From JABDIP01 sp965250245 (GTDB taxonomy: Bacteria; Pseudomonadota; Alphaproteobacteria; DSM-16000; Inquilinaceae), in NCBI GenBank assembly GCA_965250245.1, contig OZ252296.1, positions 868,001-932,000 on the forward strand: a stretch of 64,000 nucleotides of DNA. Reading direction: 5' to 3'. Below the pieces are notes generated by a model, which was not told the origin of the DNA, made no database searches, and saw only the letters and a list, made by a program, of their open reading frames with translations. Both the position numbers and the translations under genes were made by a program. Positions 44,031-53,306 of the stretch are shown one piece after another (position 1 is the first letter of the stretch; every line of letters begins with the position of its first letter).

Positions 44031-44044
44031 TGAAATATATTTCA
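44031..44044. promoter_or_regulatory. Perfect palindrome TGAAATATATTTCA (candidate SorC operator)
   Basis: A perfect 14-bp AT-only-core palindrome in a very GC-rich genome, 31 bp upstream of the SorC-type regulator start at 44075. Position and composition strongly suggest an autoregulatory operator overlapping the promoter of operon E. Confidence 0.65.
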
Positions 44045-44074
44045 TCAACGAAAAAAATTCTATTTGGGGGAGGC

Positions 44075-45079
44075 GTGGCCAGGAAAGCCGCCCATAGCCG
44101 CTACAAATCGACCCGCGAGGCTGATCTCGCGGCGCGGGCGGCGTGGCTGCATTTCGTCGGCGGGCTGACCCAGAGCGAAGTCGCCAAGCGCCTGGAACTG
44201 CCGACGACGCGGGCTCATCGCTATATCGCCCGGGCCCAGTCGGAAGGGCTGGTGCGCGTCTTCGTCGACGTCGAAGCCGCCGACTGCATCGCACTGGAAA
44301 TCCGCCTGGCCCAGGAATACGGCCTGACGTTCTGCCGGGTCGCGGTGGATGTCCCGGAGACCGGGCCGCTGCCGCTGCGCGCCCTGGGCGCGGTCGGCGG
44401 CGACTATTTCATGCAGACGGTCGCGTCCGGCGCCCACCGGGTCATCGGGGTCGGGCATGGCCGCACCATCGCCGCCTCGGTGGACGCCATGGGCCGCGCG
44501 CCCGGCGAGGACGTTCGTTTCGTCTCCATGCTGGGCGGCCTGACCCGCTCCTACGCCGCCAACCCCTACGACGTGATCCACCGGCTGGCGCAGAAGACCC
44601 GCGCCGAGGCCTATCTGATGCCGGCGCCGCTATTCGCGAACTCGGCGGAGGACAAGCGCGTGATGATGGCCCAGAACGGCCTCGCCGCGACCATGGAGCT
44701 GATCGACCAGGCGACGCTGGTGATCGTGGGCGTCGGCGCGGTGGACAAGGCCGGCGGTGGCGCGTCCTCGACCGAGCTCGACGGGCCCTCGGCCATCGAG
44801 CGGCTGCGCAAGGACGGCGCCCGGGCCGAGATCCTCGGCCAGTTCATCGCCGATGACGGCGCCCTCCTGTCGACACCCTATGACGACCGTGTCATCGCGC
44901 CGGGGCTGGAGCAGCTCCGCGGCCGCGAGATGGTCGCCATCGCCGGCGGCCTGCTGAAGACCGAGGCGATCCGCGCCGCCCTGAAGAGCGGCCTTCTCAC
45001 TGGATTGATCATCGACGAAGCGACGGCTCGCAGCCTCGTCGATGAGCTAGGCGCCGTGCCCGCGGCGGCTGCGCAATAG
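44075..45079 (+). CDS. SorC family transcriptional regulator
   Basis: A 334-residue protein from a GTG preceded by GGGGGAGGC; upstream in-frame starts would cross the palindrome at 44031 and are rejected. The HTH is TQSEVAKRLELPTTRAHRYI near residue 32. The effector domain includes VIGVGHGRTIAASVDAMG and VRFVSMLGG. It begins the long rightward operon E and is 25 bp ahead of the binding protein. The ligand is presumably a polyol or keto-phosphate made by the kinases downstream. Confidence 0.9.
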   Translation: MARKAAHSRYKSTREADLAARAAWLHFVGGLTQSEVAKRLELPTTRAHRYIARAQSEGLVRVFVDVEAADCIALEIRLAQEYGLTFCRVAVDVPETGPLPLRALGAVGGDYFMQTVASGAHRVIGVGHGRTIAASVDAMGRAPGEDVRFVSMLGGLTRSYAANPYDVIHRLAQKTRAEAYLMPAPLFANSAEDKRVMMAQNGLAATMELIDQATLVIVGVGAVDKAGGGASSTELDGPSAIERLRKDGARAEILGQFIADDGALLSTPYDDRVIAPGLEQLRGREMVAIAGGLLKTEAIRAALKSGLLTGLIIDEATARSLVDELGAVPAAAAQ

Positions 45080-45104
45080 AAGACGAGCAACCGGGAGGAA
45101 CCAG

Positions 45105-46547
45105 ATGCACGAAAAGGAGTTCGATCTTATTGATGCGTTCCGGCGCGGCCAGATGGGTCGCCGGACGCTGATCCGCCGCCTCGGCGCGCTGGGCGTCAGC
45201 GCCGCCACCGCCGGCCTGCTGGTCAACATGGCCGGCACCCGCGCCATGGCCGCCGATTTCGATTGGCAGGCGCATGCCGGCAAGAGCGTCAAGCTGCTGC
45301 TGAACAAGCACCCCTACACCGACGCCATGGTCGCCAACCTGGACAACTTCAAGGCGCTGACCGGGATGGAGGTCACCTACGACATCTTCCCGGAGGACGT
45401 CTATTTCGACAAGGTGACGGCGGCACTGTCGTCGCGCTCGTCGGAATACGACGCCTTCATGACCGGCGCCTACATGACCTGGACGTACGGTCCGGCGGGT
45501 TGGGTCGTCGACCACAACGAATGGATCCAGGATTCTTCCAAGACCTCGCCCACCTACAATTGGGGCGACATGCTCGAAGGCGTGCGGAAATCCTGCGCCT
45601 GGAACGGGCGGCCCGGCGGCGAGCTGGGTTCAGACGACGCCAAGCAGTGGTGCATCCCCTGGGGCTACGAGCAGAACAACCTGAGCTACAACGCCAGCAT
45701 GCTCCAGCAGATCGGCGCCGACGTGCCGACCAACATGGACGAGCTGGTCAGCGTTGCGGCGAAGGCCCAGCGGGATCTGGACGGCGTCTACGGCATCGGC
45801 GTGCGCGGGTCGCGCAGTTGGGCGACGATCCATCCGGGCTTCCTGTCGGGGTATGCCAACTATGGCCAGTCCGACCTGAATGTCTCCGAGGACGGCAAGC
45901 TCTCCGCCGCCATGAACACCCCGGTGTCCCGGGAGTTCCACGAGAAATGGGTCGGCATGATCCAGAACAGCGGTGCGGCTGACTGGTCGACCCACACCTG
46001 GTATCAGGTCGGCACCGATCTCGGGGCCGGCAAGTCCGCGTTGATCTATGATGCCGACATCCTCGGCTACTTCATGAACGGCGGCGGCAATGCCATGGCC
46101 GGCGAGCTCGCCTACGCGCCGTTCGCGGCCAATCCCGAGGCCTCCGCGCCGACTCCGAACATCTGGATCTGGTCGCTGGCCATGTCGCAGTTCTCCAGCG
46201 ATCTCGATGCCTCTTGGTACTTCGTGCAATGGGCATCGAGCCAGGAGCACGGGCTTTTCGGCGCCCAGCAGATGGACTTCGTCAACCCGGTCCGCTCGTC
46301 GGTCTGGGCCGACGAGATGTTCCGCGAGCGGATCGCCAGCAGCTATCCGGGCTATGTCGAGATGCACGACCTCTCGGCTCCGGGTGCGTCGATCAAGTTC
46401 ACCGCACAGCCGCTGTTCTTCGATCTCACCACCGAATGGGCGGCGACGCTCCAGAAGATGGTGGCGAACGAGGTGCCGGTGGACGAGGGCCTCGACCAGT
46501 TGGCCGACAGCCTGGATCGCCAGCTCAAGGATGCCGGCCTCGGCTAG
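45105..46547 (+). CDS. ABC transporter polyol/glycerol-type binding protein, Tat-like signal
   Basis: A 480-residue solute-binding protein. A twin-arginine-like signal GRRTLIRRLGALGVSAATAG at residues 18-37 ends near RAMA (about residue 49). The mature part contains VKLLLNKHPYTDAM and the YDAFMTGAYMTW lobe segment. Together with two permeases and two different ATPases it resembles rhizobial glycerol importers of the GlpSTPQV type or erythritol importers (inference). Followed by a perfect 10-bp hairpin at 46563-46592. Confidence 0.9.
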   Translation: MHEKEFDLIDAFRRGQMGRRTLIRRLGALGVSAATAGLLVNMAGTRAMAADFDWQAHAGKSVKLLLNKHPYTDAMVANLDNFKALTGMEVTYDIFPEDVYFDKVTAALSSRSSEYDAFMTGAYMTWTYGPAGWVVDHNEWIQDSSKTSPTYNWGDMLEGVRKSCAWNGRPGGELGSDDAKQWCIPWGYEQNNLSYNASMLQQIGADVPTNMDELVSVAAKAQRDLDGVYGIGVRGSRSWATIHPGFLSGYANYGQSDLNVSEDGKLSAAMNTPVSREFHEKWVGMIQNSGAADWSTHTWYQVGTDLGAGKSALIYDADILGYFMNGGGNAMAGELAYAPFAANPEASAPTPNIWIWSLAMSQFSSDLDASWYFVQWASSQEHGLFGAQQMDFVNPVRSSVWADEMFRERIASSYPGYVEMHDLSAPGASIKFTAQPLFFDLTTEWAATLQKMVANEVPVDEGLDQLADSLDRQLKDAGLG

Positions 46548-46562
46548 GGGCTGACCCGTGGT

Positions 46563-46592
46563 TGCCGCGGCCTCGTGAACGGGGCCGCGGCA
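46563..46592 (+). repeat. Perfect 10-bp hairpin after the binding-protein gene
   Basis: TGCCGCGGCC (46563-46572) and GGCCGCGGCA (46583-46592) with a 10-base loop, starting 16 nt after the binding-protein stop. It occupies the 136-bp gap before the first permease. It is likely to raise binding-protein expression relative to the permeases. Confidence 0.65.
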
Positions 46593-46683
46593 GACCGCCG
46601 ATCCGGGCCATGGCCGGCGATCGCTGGACCCGGACCGGGAGTCCTGCGTCAATGGGAACGGATATGTTTGGAAGGCTTGGGCG

Positions 46684-47607
46684 ATGGCAGTCCTGACCGA
46701 AGCACCGGCGCCGCGGCGGCGCATGCTGGTGTCGCGCAAGGCGCTGCCCTATCTGCTCAGCCTGCCGGCGCTGCTGGTGTGCATCGGCATCCTGATTCCC
46801 TTCGGCACGGCGGTCTATTACTCGCTGCAGCGCTATCGCCTGTCGCAGCCCTGGAACCGGGGCATGAACTGGGGCGAGAACTACCTCAACTTCCTGACCG
46901 ATCCGGATTTCTGGAACACGCTGAAGGTCAGCTTGGTCTATGCCGGCCTGACCGTCGGGCTGGAGCTGGTGCTCGGGCTGGGGATCGCTCTGCTGCTGCG
47001 CCGCCGCACCCGCCTCAACAACTTCATCTCCATCATGCTGCTGATGCCGCTGATGACCGCGCCGGCGCTGGCGGCGCTGATGTGGAAGCTGATGACCAAT
47101 CCCAATTTCGGGATCATGAGCTATTTCGCCGGGCTGATCGGGTTCGACGACATGCGCTGGGGCGCCTCGCCGGACACCGCGCTGTTCACCGTGGTGCTGG
47201 TGGATATCTGGGTCTACACGCCCTTCATCATGATCCTGCTGCTGGCGGGCCTGCGCTCGCTGCCCACCCAGCCCTTCGAGGCGGCGGCATTGGACGGCGT
47301 GCCACGGTTCCAGCAGTTCTGGCGCATCACCCTGCCGATGCTGATGCCGTACATCCTGACCGCGTCGCTGTTCCGCCTGCTGGATTCGATCCAGCAATTC
47401 GACATCATCTACGCCATGACCCAGGGCGGGCCCGGCGACACGCTGATGGTTTTCCAGGTCGAGGCCTATCTGAACTTCTTCCAGTCGACCAATGTCGGCC
47501 GTTCGGCAGCGCTGCTGATCATCCTGTGGGTGGTCACCTACATCCTGTCGAACATCTTCATCAAGAACTGGCTGCGCCTGCGCGAGCGCGCCCGGGGGGA
47601 GGCCTGA
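46684..47607 (+). CDS. ABC transporter permease (CUT1, GlpP-like)
   Basis: A 307-residue membrane protein, start MAVLTEAPAPRRRMLVSRKA. Six helices; the EAA coupling loop is EAAALDGVPRFQQFWRITLP near residue 200. It precedes the second permease by 3 bp. It forms the channel with the protein at 47611 for the substrate of the binding protein at 45105. Confidence 0.93.
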   Translation: MAVLTEAPAPRRRMLVSRKALPYLLSLPALLVCIGILIPFGTAVYYSLQRYRLSQPWNRGMNWGENYLNFLTDPDFWNTLKVSLVYAGLTVGLELVLGLGIALLLRRRTRLNNFISIMLLMPLMTAPALAALMWKLMTNPNFGIMSYFAGLIGFDDMRWGASPDTALFTVVLVDIWVYTPFIMILLLAGLRSLPTQPFEAAALDGVPRFQQFWRITLPMLMPYILTASLFRLLDSIQQFDIIYAMTQGGPGDTLMVFQVEAYLNFFQSTNVGRSAALLIILWVVTYILSNIFIKNWLRLRERARGEA

Positions 47608-47610
47608 GTC

Positions 47611-48468
47611 ATGGAGCACCGGTCCGCCCTCGAACGCTGGCTGCAGGGCATCGCGCTGACCCTGGTCGTGCTGTTCTTCATGTTCCCGATCTTCTGGATC
47701 GTGCTCATGAGCCTGCAGACCAACGAGACGATCCTGCGCTCGCCGCCCTCCATGGTCTTCGCCCCGACGCTCGAGAATTATGTCGCCCTGATCACCGGCC
47801 GGCTGGAGACGGAGGCGGGCGATCTCGACATCGCGTTCATGCGCAACCTGATGAATTCCGTCCTGCTGTCGGTCGGCTCCGTCGCCCTGGCGCTGCTGCT
47901 CGGCGTGCCGGCGGCCTATGCCTTCGCGCGGCACAAGTTCCGCGGTTCCGAGGACATCGCCTTCACCCTGCTCAGCTTCCGCTTCGCGCCGCCGCTGCTG
48001 GTGCTGCTACCGCTCACCCTGTACTTCCAGGAGATCGGCCTGGCGGACACCTATTTCGGTTTGATCTGGGTCTACCAGCTGATCTGCCTGCCGCTGATCC
48101 TGTGGATCGTGCGCGGCTATTTCGAGGATATCAGCCCGGATGTGGAGCACGCCTACCGCATCGCCGGCCATTCCTGGCTGTCGACCTTCCGGCGCATCGC
48201 GCTGCCGCTGGCCGGGCCGGGCATCGCCGCCGCGGGCCTGCTGGCCTTCATCTTCGCCTGGAACAATTTCATCTTCGCGCTGGTGCTGGCCTCGGCCGAC
48301 AAGCAGCCGGTGACGGTCGGCGCGCTGGCCTTCGTCACCGCCTCAGGCATCCAGTTCGGCCAGATCGCCGCCGCCATCGTGCTGTCGATCACCCCGACGC
48401 TGGCCCTTGCGCTCTACGCCCAGCGCTACCTCGTCGAGGGCCTGTCCCTCGGTGCCGTGAAGGGGTGA
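47611..48468 (+). CDS. ABC transporter permease (CUT1, GlpQ-like)
   Basis: A 285-residue permease with six helices. The coupling loop is VEHAYRIAGHSWLSTFRRIA near residue 175, in which the usual EAA is replaced by EHA. The C-terminal LVEGLSLGAVKG is standard for MalG-type subunits. It is 4 bp before the first ATPase gene. Confidence 0.93.
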   Translation: MEHRSALERWLQGIALTLVVLFFMFPIFWIVLMSLQTNETILRSPPSMVFAPTLENYVALITGRLETEAGDLDIAFMRNLMNSVLLSVGSVALALLLGVPAAYAFARHKFRGSEDIAFTLLSFRFAPPLLVLLPLTLYFQEIGLADTYFGLIWVYQLICLPLILWIVRGYFEDISPDVEHAYRIAGHSWLSTFRRIALPLAGPGIAAAGLLAFIFAWNNFIFALVLASADKQPVTVGALAFVTASGIQFGQIAAAIVLSITPTLALALYAQRYLVEGLSLGAVKG

Positions 48469-48472
48469 TCCG

Positions 48473-49582
48473 ATGACCGGACTTGCCATCGAGAGCCTCA
48501 CCAAGCGCTTCAAGGGCGACACGGTGCTGGACGACATCTCCCTGGAGGTCGCCGAGGGCGAGACCCTGGTGCTGTTCGGCCCGTCCGGGGCCGGCAAGAC
48601 GGTCCTGCTGCGCTGCATCGCCGGTGCCGTTGATCCGGACGCCGGAACGATCCGCATCGGTGGCGAGGACATGACCGAGGCGCCGCCGGAGCATCGCGGC
48701 GTCGGCATGGCATTCCAGAACTTCGCGCTCTTCCCGCATATGTCGGCCTTCGACAACATCGCCAGCCCGCTGACCGCCCGGCGGTCGGCCAAGGAGACGA
48801 TCCGCGAGGGCGTGGAAGGCGTGGCCCGGCTGCTGAAGATCGACCATGTGCTGAGCCACGCGCCGAAGGCGCTGTCGAACGGGCAGAAGCAGCGCACCGC
48901 GCTTGCCCGCGCGCTGGCCGCCTCTCCGAAGCTGCTGCTGCTTGACGATCCGCTGCGCAATGTCGACGCCAAGCTGCGCTTCGAGATGCGGCTGGAACTG
49001 CCCCGCCTGCTGGCCGACCAGGGCACGACGGTCATCTACGTGACCCAGGACTACAAGGAGGCGATGGCGCTGGGCGACCGCATCGCGCTGTTGTCCGAGG
49101 GCCGGATCATCCAGGTCGGCACGCCGGAGGAGATCTACCACACGCCGGCCAATATCGGCATCGCGCCGCTGTTCGGCGACCCGACGATCAACCTGCTCGA
49201 CGCGGTGCCGGAGAAGGATGCGGTCGGCGTCTTCGTGCGCATCTCCGATCAGCGGATCCCCATCGATCCGGGCTACGCGGTGGCGGTCGGCCAGGACTGC
49301 GTCGTCGGCATCCGGCCGGAATCCCTGCAGTTCTCCGAAGCCGGCGACGCCATCCCGGTCACCATCGAGGCGGAGACGCCGTTCAACGAGAAGACCGTGA
49401 CGCTGGTCGTCACCAAGCGCGGACGCGAGCTTCTGGTATCCCGGCCGGCCGGCACGCCCGCTCCGACGGAGGGGCAGGCGCGGGTCGCCTGTGACGGGAC
49501 CACTGTCGTGCTGTTCGACAGGGCCAGCGGCGCGCGCATCGTGCCGGAGACCGACGGCGCGCAGACCGAGGAGGCGGCATGA
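48473..49582 (+). CDS. ABC transporter ATPase with degenerate catalytic residues (GlpS-like)
   Basis: A 369-residue MalK-type ATPase. Walker A GPSGAGKT (36-43) and Q-loop Gln82 are intact. The signature is LSNGQ (134-138) instead of LSGGQ, the Walker B catalytic Glu is Asp159 (LLLLDDPLRNVD), and the switch His is Gln192 (YVTQDYKEA). Such a subunit probably binds but poorly hydrolyses ATP. It is encoded directly before a second ATPase with a complementary pattern, so the two should form an asymmetric heterodimer. Overlaps the next gene (ATGA). Confidence 0.92.
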   Translation: MTGLAIESLTKRFKGDTVLDDISLEVAEGETLVLFGPSGAGKTVLLRCIAGAVDPDAGTIRIGGEDMTEAPPEHRGVGMAFQNFALFPHMSAFDNIASPLTARRSAKETIREGVEGVARLLKIDHVLSHAPKALSNGQKQRTALARALAASPKLLLLDDPLRNVDAKLRFEMRLELPRLLADQGTTVIYVTQDYKEAMALGDRIALLSEGRIIQVGTPEEIYHTPANIGIAPLFGDPTINLLDAVPEKDAVGVFVRISDQRIPIDPGYAVAVGQDCVVGIRPESLQFSEAGDAIPVTIEAETPFNEKTVTLVVTKRGRELLVSRPAGTPAPTEGQARVACDGTTVVLFDRASGARIVPETDGAQTEEAA

Positions 49583-50706
49583 CCGGGCCGATCCTCGAGC
49601 TCCTCTCCGTCAACAAGATCTACAATCCCGGCGGCCGGGTGCAGGTGCATGCGGTCCGGGATTTCGACCTTCAGGTCAACCGCGGCGAGATCACGGCGCT
49701 GCTGGGATCGTCGGGCTGCGGTAAGACATCGACCCTGCGCATGATCGCCGGCTTCGAGGAGGTCACGTCCGGCGCCATCCGTCTGGCCGGCCGCGACATC
49801 CACACCCTGCCGCCGGCGCGCCGCAACGTCGCCATGGCGTTCGAAGGCTACTCCCTCTATCCGCCGCTGACGGTGCGCGAGAACATCGCCTTCGCGCTCA
49901 AATCCGCCCGGCTCGACAAGGCGGAGGTGGACCGGCGCGTGGCCGAGATCGCGCACCTGCTCGACATCGAGGACGTGCTCGACCGCTATCCGAGTTCGAT
50001 CTCCGGCGGACAGCAGCAGCGCGCCAGCCTGGGCCGGGCGCTGATCCGCGACGCCGACCTGCACCTGCTGGATGAGCCCATGGGCCAGCTTGAGCCGCAG
50101 CTCCGGGCCCTGCTGCGCGGACGCATCAAGCACCTCATCAAGGAACGGGGGCTGACCGCGATCCTGGTCACCCATGACCAGACCGAGGCTAATGCGCTGG
50201 CCGACCGCATCGCGGTGATGGAGGACGGCCTGCTGCAGCAGTTCGATACGCCGGCGCTGCTGAAGGACCGTCCCGCCAACCTGTTCACCGGGACCTTCAT
50301 CGGCGAGCCGCCGATGAACGTGTTCGCGGCAGAGGCCGAGGGCGGCGACGGCCGGATCGCCTTCGGGCTCGGGGACGGGGTCAGGCTGGACTATGCCGAG
50401 GGCGATTTCTCGCCCGAACTGCGGGACACGTTGCTGAACAGGCGGCAGGTCACCATCGGCGTCCGTCCTCACGCGGTGCGGATCACGCCGGACGGCGCCC
50501 AGGCCAGGGTTTTCGCCAACCAGTGGCTGGGTGACCAGACCCATATCGCGGCCCATTTCGCCGGCACCGCCATGGTCTCGGTCGAGCACGAGCGCGCTCC
50601 CTTCGCCAAGGGCGAGACGATCGGCATCGCCATCGCCTCGGACGATCTGCACATCTTCGACACGTCGTCCGGCGCCGCCCTCAGCCATGGGGGGACGCTG
50701 GCGTGA
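49579..50706 (+). CDS. ABC transporter ATPase, partner of the degenerate subunit (GlpT-like)
   Basis: A 375-residue ATPase. Walker A GSSGCGKT (43-50), signature ISGGQ (141-145), catalytic Glu166 (LHLLDEPMGQLEP) and switch His199 (VTHDQTEA) are present. The Q-loop Gln is Glu89 (AFEGYSLYP) and the D-loop is altered (QLEP for NLDA). With the 48473 ATPase it would form one competent and one weakened nucleotide site. It ends with an OB-type regulatory domain. The following kinase ATG overlaps its stop. Confidence 0.92.
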   Translation: MTGPILELLSVNKIYNPGGRVQVHAVRDFDLQVNRGEITALLGSSGCGKTSTLRMIAGFEEVTSGAIRLAGRDIHTLPPARRNVAMAFEGYSLYPPLTVRENIAFALKSARLDKAEVDRRVAEIAHLLDIEDVLDRYPSSISGGQQQRASLGRALIRDADLHLLDEPMGQLEPQLRALLRGRIKHLIKERGLTAILVTHDQTEANALADRIAVMEDGLLQQFDTPALLKDRPANLFTGTFIGEPPMNVFAAEAEGGDGRIAFGLGDGVRLDYAEGDFSPELRDTLLNRRQVTIGVRPHAVRITPDGAQARVFANQWLGDQTHIAAHFAGTAMVSVEHERAPFAKGETIGIAIASDDLHIFDTSSGAALSHGGTLA

Positions 50707-52262
50707 CCGGCGAAGTCCTGATCGGCGTGGATGCGGGCACTTCGGTCATCAAGGCCGTCGCCTTCGACCTGTCCGGCCGGCAGATCGCCATGGCCAGCCG
50801 GCGCAACACCTACACGACCCTGCCCAATGGCGGCGTCGAACAGGATATGCGCCGGACCTGGGCCGACACCGCGGAGGTGATCACCGAGCTCGGCGACCGG
50901 GTCGACAATCTGGCCGGCCGCGCGCTGGCGCTGGCGGTCACCGGCCAGGGCGACGGCTGCTGGCTGATCGATGCGGACGGCCAGCCGATCCATGACGGCT
51001 GGCTTTGGCTGGACGCCCGGGCGGCCGACGAGGCCCGCGAGATCGCCGCCTCCGACGGCATGGACCTGATCTACCGGACCACGGCGACCGGCCTGAACGT
51101 CTGCCAGATGCGCACCCATCTGACCTGGATGAAACGCCACGCGCCGGCCCTGCTGGAGCGCGCGGCGACGGCGCTGCACTGCAAGGACTGGCTCTACTTC
51201 AACCTGACCGGCGTGCTGGCCGGCGATCCGACCGAGAGCGTCTTCACCTTCGGTGACTATCGCACGCGGGACTACTCCGACGACGTCTTCGCCGCACTCG
51301 GCCTGTCGGACCTGCGCCGCCTGCTGCCGCCGATCGTCGATGGCGCGGCCCATGCCGACCCGCTGTCCGCGGCCGCGGCGGCCGCGACCGGGTTGCCCGA
51401 AGGGCTGCCTGTCTCGCTGGGCTGCGTCGACATCATGTGCAGCGCGATGGGGGCCGGCCTGCACGATGCCGCGGCGCGGCCGGGCCTGACGGTGATCGGC
51501 TCGACCGGCATGCATATGCGCTTCGCCCCGGACCGGGACGCCGTCGTGCTGAACGAGGACCGGTCCGGCTACACCATGCCGTTTCCGGGCGGGGCCTATG
51601 CGCAGATGCAGACCAATATGGCCGCCACGTTGAACATCGACCGCATGCTCGACTTGGCGGTCGAGGTGCTGGCGTCGGAGGATGTGCACCGAGACCGTGC
51701 CGATCTGCTGCATGGCATGGACGACCGCGTCATGGCGGCGCGCCCCGGTGCGGCGATCTATCACCCTTACATTTCCATGGCCGGTGAGCGCGGGCCCTTC
51801 GCCGAGCCCGACGCGCGCGCCAGCTTCACCGGTCTGGATCAGAACACCGGCTGGTTCGACCTCATGCGCGGGGTCTATGAGGGGCTCGCCCTGGCGGCCC
51901 GGGACTGCTACGTCGCGATGGGGCCGATCCCGCGGGAGATCCGGCTGACCGGCGGTGCCGCCCGCTCCTCGGCGCTGAAGACCATCCTGGCGGCGGCGCT
52001 CAATGCGCCGGTCCGAACGGTGGCGCAGGAGGAGGCCGGGGCGGCCGGGGTGGTGATGATGGCCGCCGTCCAGCAGGGCATCTATCCCGACATCTCCGCC
52101 GCGACCGATGCCTGGGTGACCCCGCTGCTGCAGGAGCCGGAGGCACCGGACCCGGGCCTGGCCTCGGCCTATGACGGATTGTTCGACGCCTATCTCCGGA
52201 CCCGCCACGCCATGGTCCCGGTCTGGGCCGCTCAGGCCGCCATGCGGAGAGCCAGGGCATGA
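50703..52262 (+). CDS. FGGY kinase, erythritol kinase-like (EryA family)
   Basis: A 519-residue kinase. It starts MTGEVLIGVDAGTSVIKAVA followed by FDLSGRQIA, closely resembling EryA of Brucella and rhizobia as remembered (also GGVEQDMRRTWAD, TGQGDGCWLID, LHCKDWLYFNLTG and VIGSTGMHMRF). Catalytic Asp243 is in LGCVDIMCSAMG. Predicted reaction: ATP-dependent phosphorylation of a tetritol or related polyol imported by the upstream ABC system. EryC, EryH and EryI partners are not in the window, so a true erythritol pathway is incomplete here. Overlaps the ATPase stop and the next start. Confidence 0.87.
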   Translation: MTGEVLIGVDAGTSVIKAVAFDLSGRQIAMASRRNTYTTLPNGGVEQDMRRTWADTAEVITELGDRVDNLAGRALALAVTGQGDGCWLIDADGQPIHDGWLWLDARAADEAREIAASDGMDLIYRTTATGLNVCQMRTHLTWMKRHAPALLERAATALHCKDWLYFNLTGVLAGDPTESVFTFGDYRTRDYSDDVFAALGLSDLRRLLPPIVDGAAHADPLSAAAAAATGLPEGLPVSLGCVDIMCSAMGAGLHDAAARPGLTVIGSTGMHMRFAPDRDAVVLNEDRSGYTMPFPGGAYAQMQTNMAATLNIDRMLDLAVEVLASEDVHRDRADLLHGMDDRVMAARPGAAIYHPYISMAGERGPFAEPDARASFTGLDQNTGWFDLMRGVYEGLALAARDCYVAMGPIPREIRLTGGAARSSALKTILAAALNAPVRTVAQEEAGAAGVVMMAAVQQGIYPDISAATDAWVTPLLQEPEAPDPGLASAYDGLFDAYLRTRHAMVPVWAAQAAMRRARA

Positions 52263-53299
52263 GTGTCGAGGTCGCGATCATCGGCGACCGTTTCATGCGG
52301 TCGGAGATGTTCGAGACGGCGCTGACGGATGCCTGCGGTAAAGGTGTCACCTGCCGCGGGCTTGACCTGGGCTGGCCCGACGTTCCGATGGAGCACGGCT
52401 ATGCGGTGCCCGGCATGGAGGGGCTGAAGGAGTATCTGGGGGACCCCGAGGACGTCGTGGCCCATGTGGCCGACGCCCCGGTGCTGGTCACCCATCTGGC
52501 GCCGCTCTCCGCATCGATGTTCGCGGCCATGCCGACCCTCAAGCTGGTCGCGGTGTCCCGTGGCGGCCCGGTCAATATCGACATGGCGGCGGCGGCCGAT
52601 CACGGGGTGCGGGTGGTCAACGCGCCGGGCCGCAATGCGTCGGCGGTCGCGGAGTTCACCATCGCCGCCATCATCGCGGAGACCCGCAACATCACCCGGG
52701 GCCACGACGCGCTGCGCCGGGGCGAGTATCGCGGCGACCTGTACCGCGCGGACGTGGCCGGCGAGGAGCTGTCCGAGCTGTGCGTCGGCGTCATCGGATA
52801 CGGCAATATCGGGCCGAAGGTGGTGCGGCTCCTGCGCGCCTTCGGCTGCCGCATCCTGGTGACCGATCCCTATGTGGAGCTTCTGGCGGAGGACCGGGAT
52901 GCCGGGGTCGCGCATGTGCCGTTGGACACGCTGCTCGCCGAGTCGGACGTGGTCACGCTGCATCCTCGGGTGACTGACGAGACCCGGGGGATGATCGGCG
53001 CCGCCCAACTGGCCGCCATGAAGCCCGGTGCGATCATCGTCAACACCGCGCGCGGGCCGTTGATGGACTACGACGCGCTTTACGATGCCCTGGCGTCCGG
53101 GCATCTGCGCGGCGCCATGCTGGAAACCTTCGCCATCGAGCCGGTGCCGCCGGATTGGCCGCTGCTCAAGCTGCCGAACGTCACCCTGACACCCCATATC
53201 GCCGGAGCGTCCCTGACGACCGTGCGCATCGCCGCGGCCAAGGCGGCCGAGGAGGTGCGCCGCTGGATCGCCGGCGAGCCGCCGCTCAACCCCTGCTGA
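52259..53299 (+). CDS. D-isomer-specific 2-hydroxyacid dehydrogenase (SerA-like)
   Basis: A 346-residue NAD-dependent dehydrogenase. The Rossmann motif is VGVIGYGNIGPKV. Catalytic Arg is in VNTARGPLMD, Glu in FAIEPVPPDW and His in LTPHIAGASL, so the triad is present, though the usual ALDVF is changed to AMLETF. It oxidises or reduces 2-hydroxy/2-keto acids; in this operon the substrate may be a phosphorylated or free sugar-derived acid. Overlaps the kinase by 4 bp and ends 7 bp before the flavoprotein gene. Confidence 0.87.
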   Translation: MSVEVAIIGDRFMRSEMFETALTDACGKGVTCRGLDLGWPDVPMEHGYAVPGMEGLKEYLGDPEDVVAHVADAPVLVTHLAPLSASMFAAMPTLKLVAVSRGGPVNIDMAAAADHGVRVVNAPGRNASAVAEFTIAAIIAETRNITRGHDALRRGEYRGDLYRADVAGEELSELCVGVIGYGNIGPKVVRLLRAFGCRILVTDPYVELLAEDRDAGVAHVPLDTLLAESDVVTLHPRVTDETRGMIGAAQLAAMKPGAIIVNTARGPLMDYDALYDALASGHLRGAMLETFAIEPVPPDWPLLKLPNVTLTPHIAGASLTTVRIAAAKAAEEVRRWIAGEPPLNPC

Positions 53300-53306
53300 G
53301 GACCCG

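Noticed and set aside
48473..49582. Treating the degenerate ATPase as a pseudogene
   Set aside because: The frame is intact and full length with Walker A kept, and a partner ATPase is coupled to it, so an asymmetric heterodimer explains the changes better.
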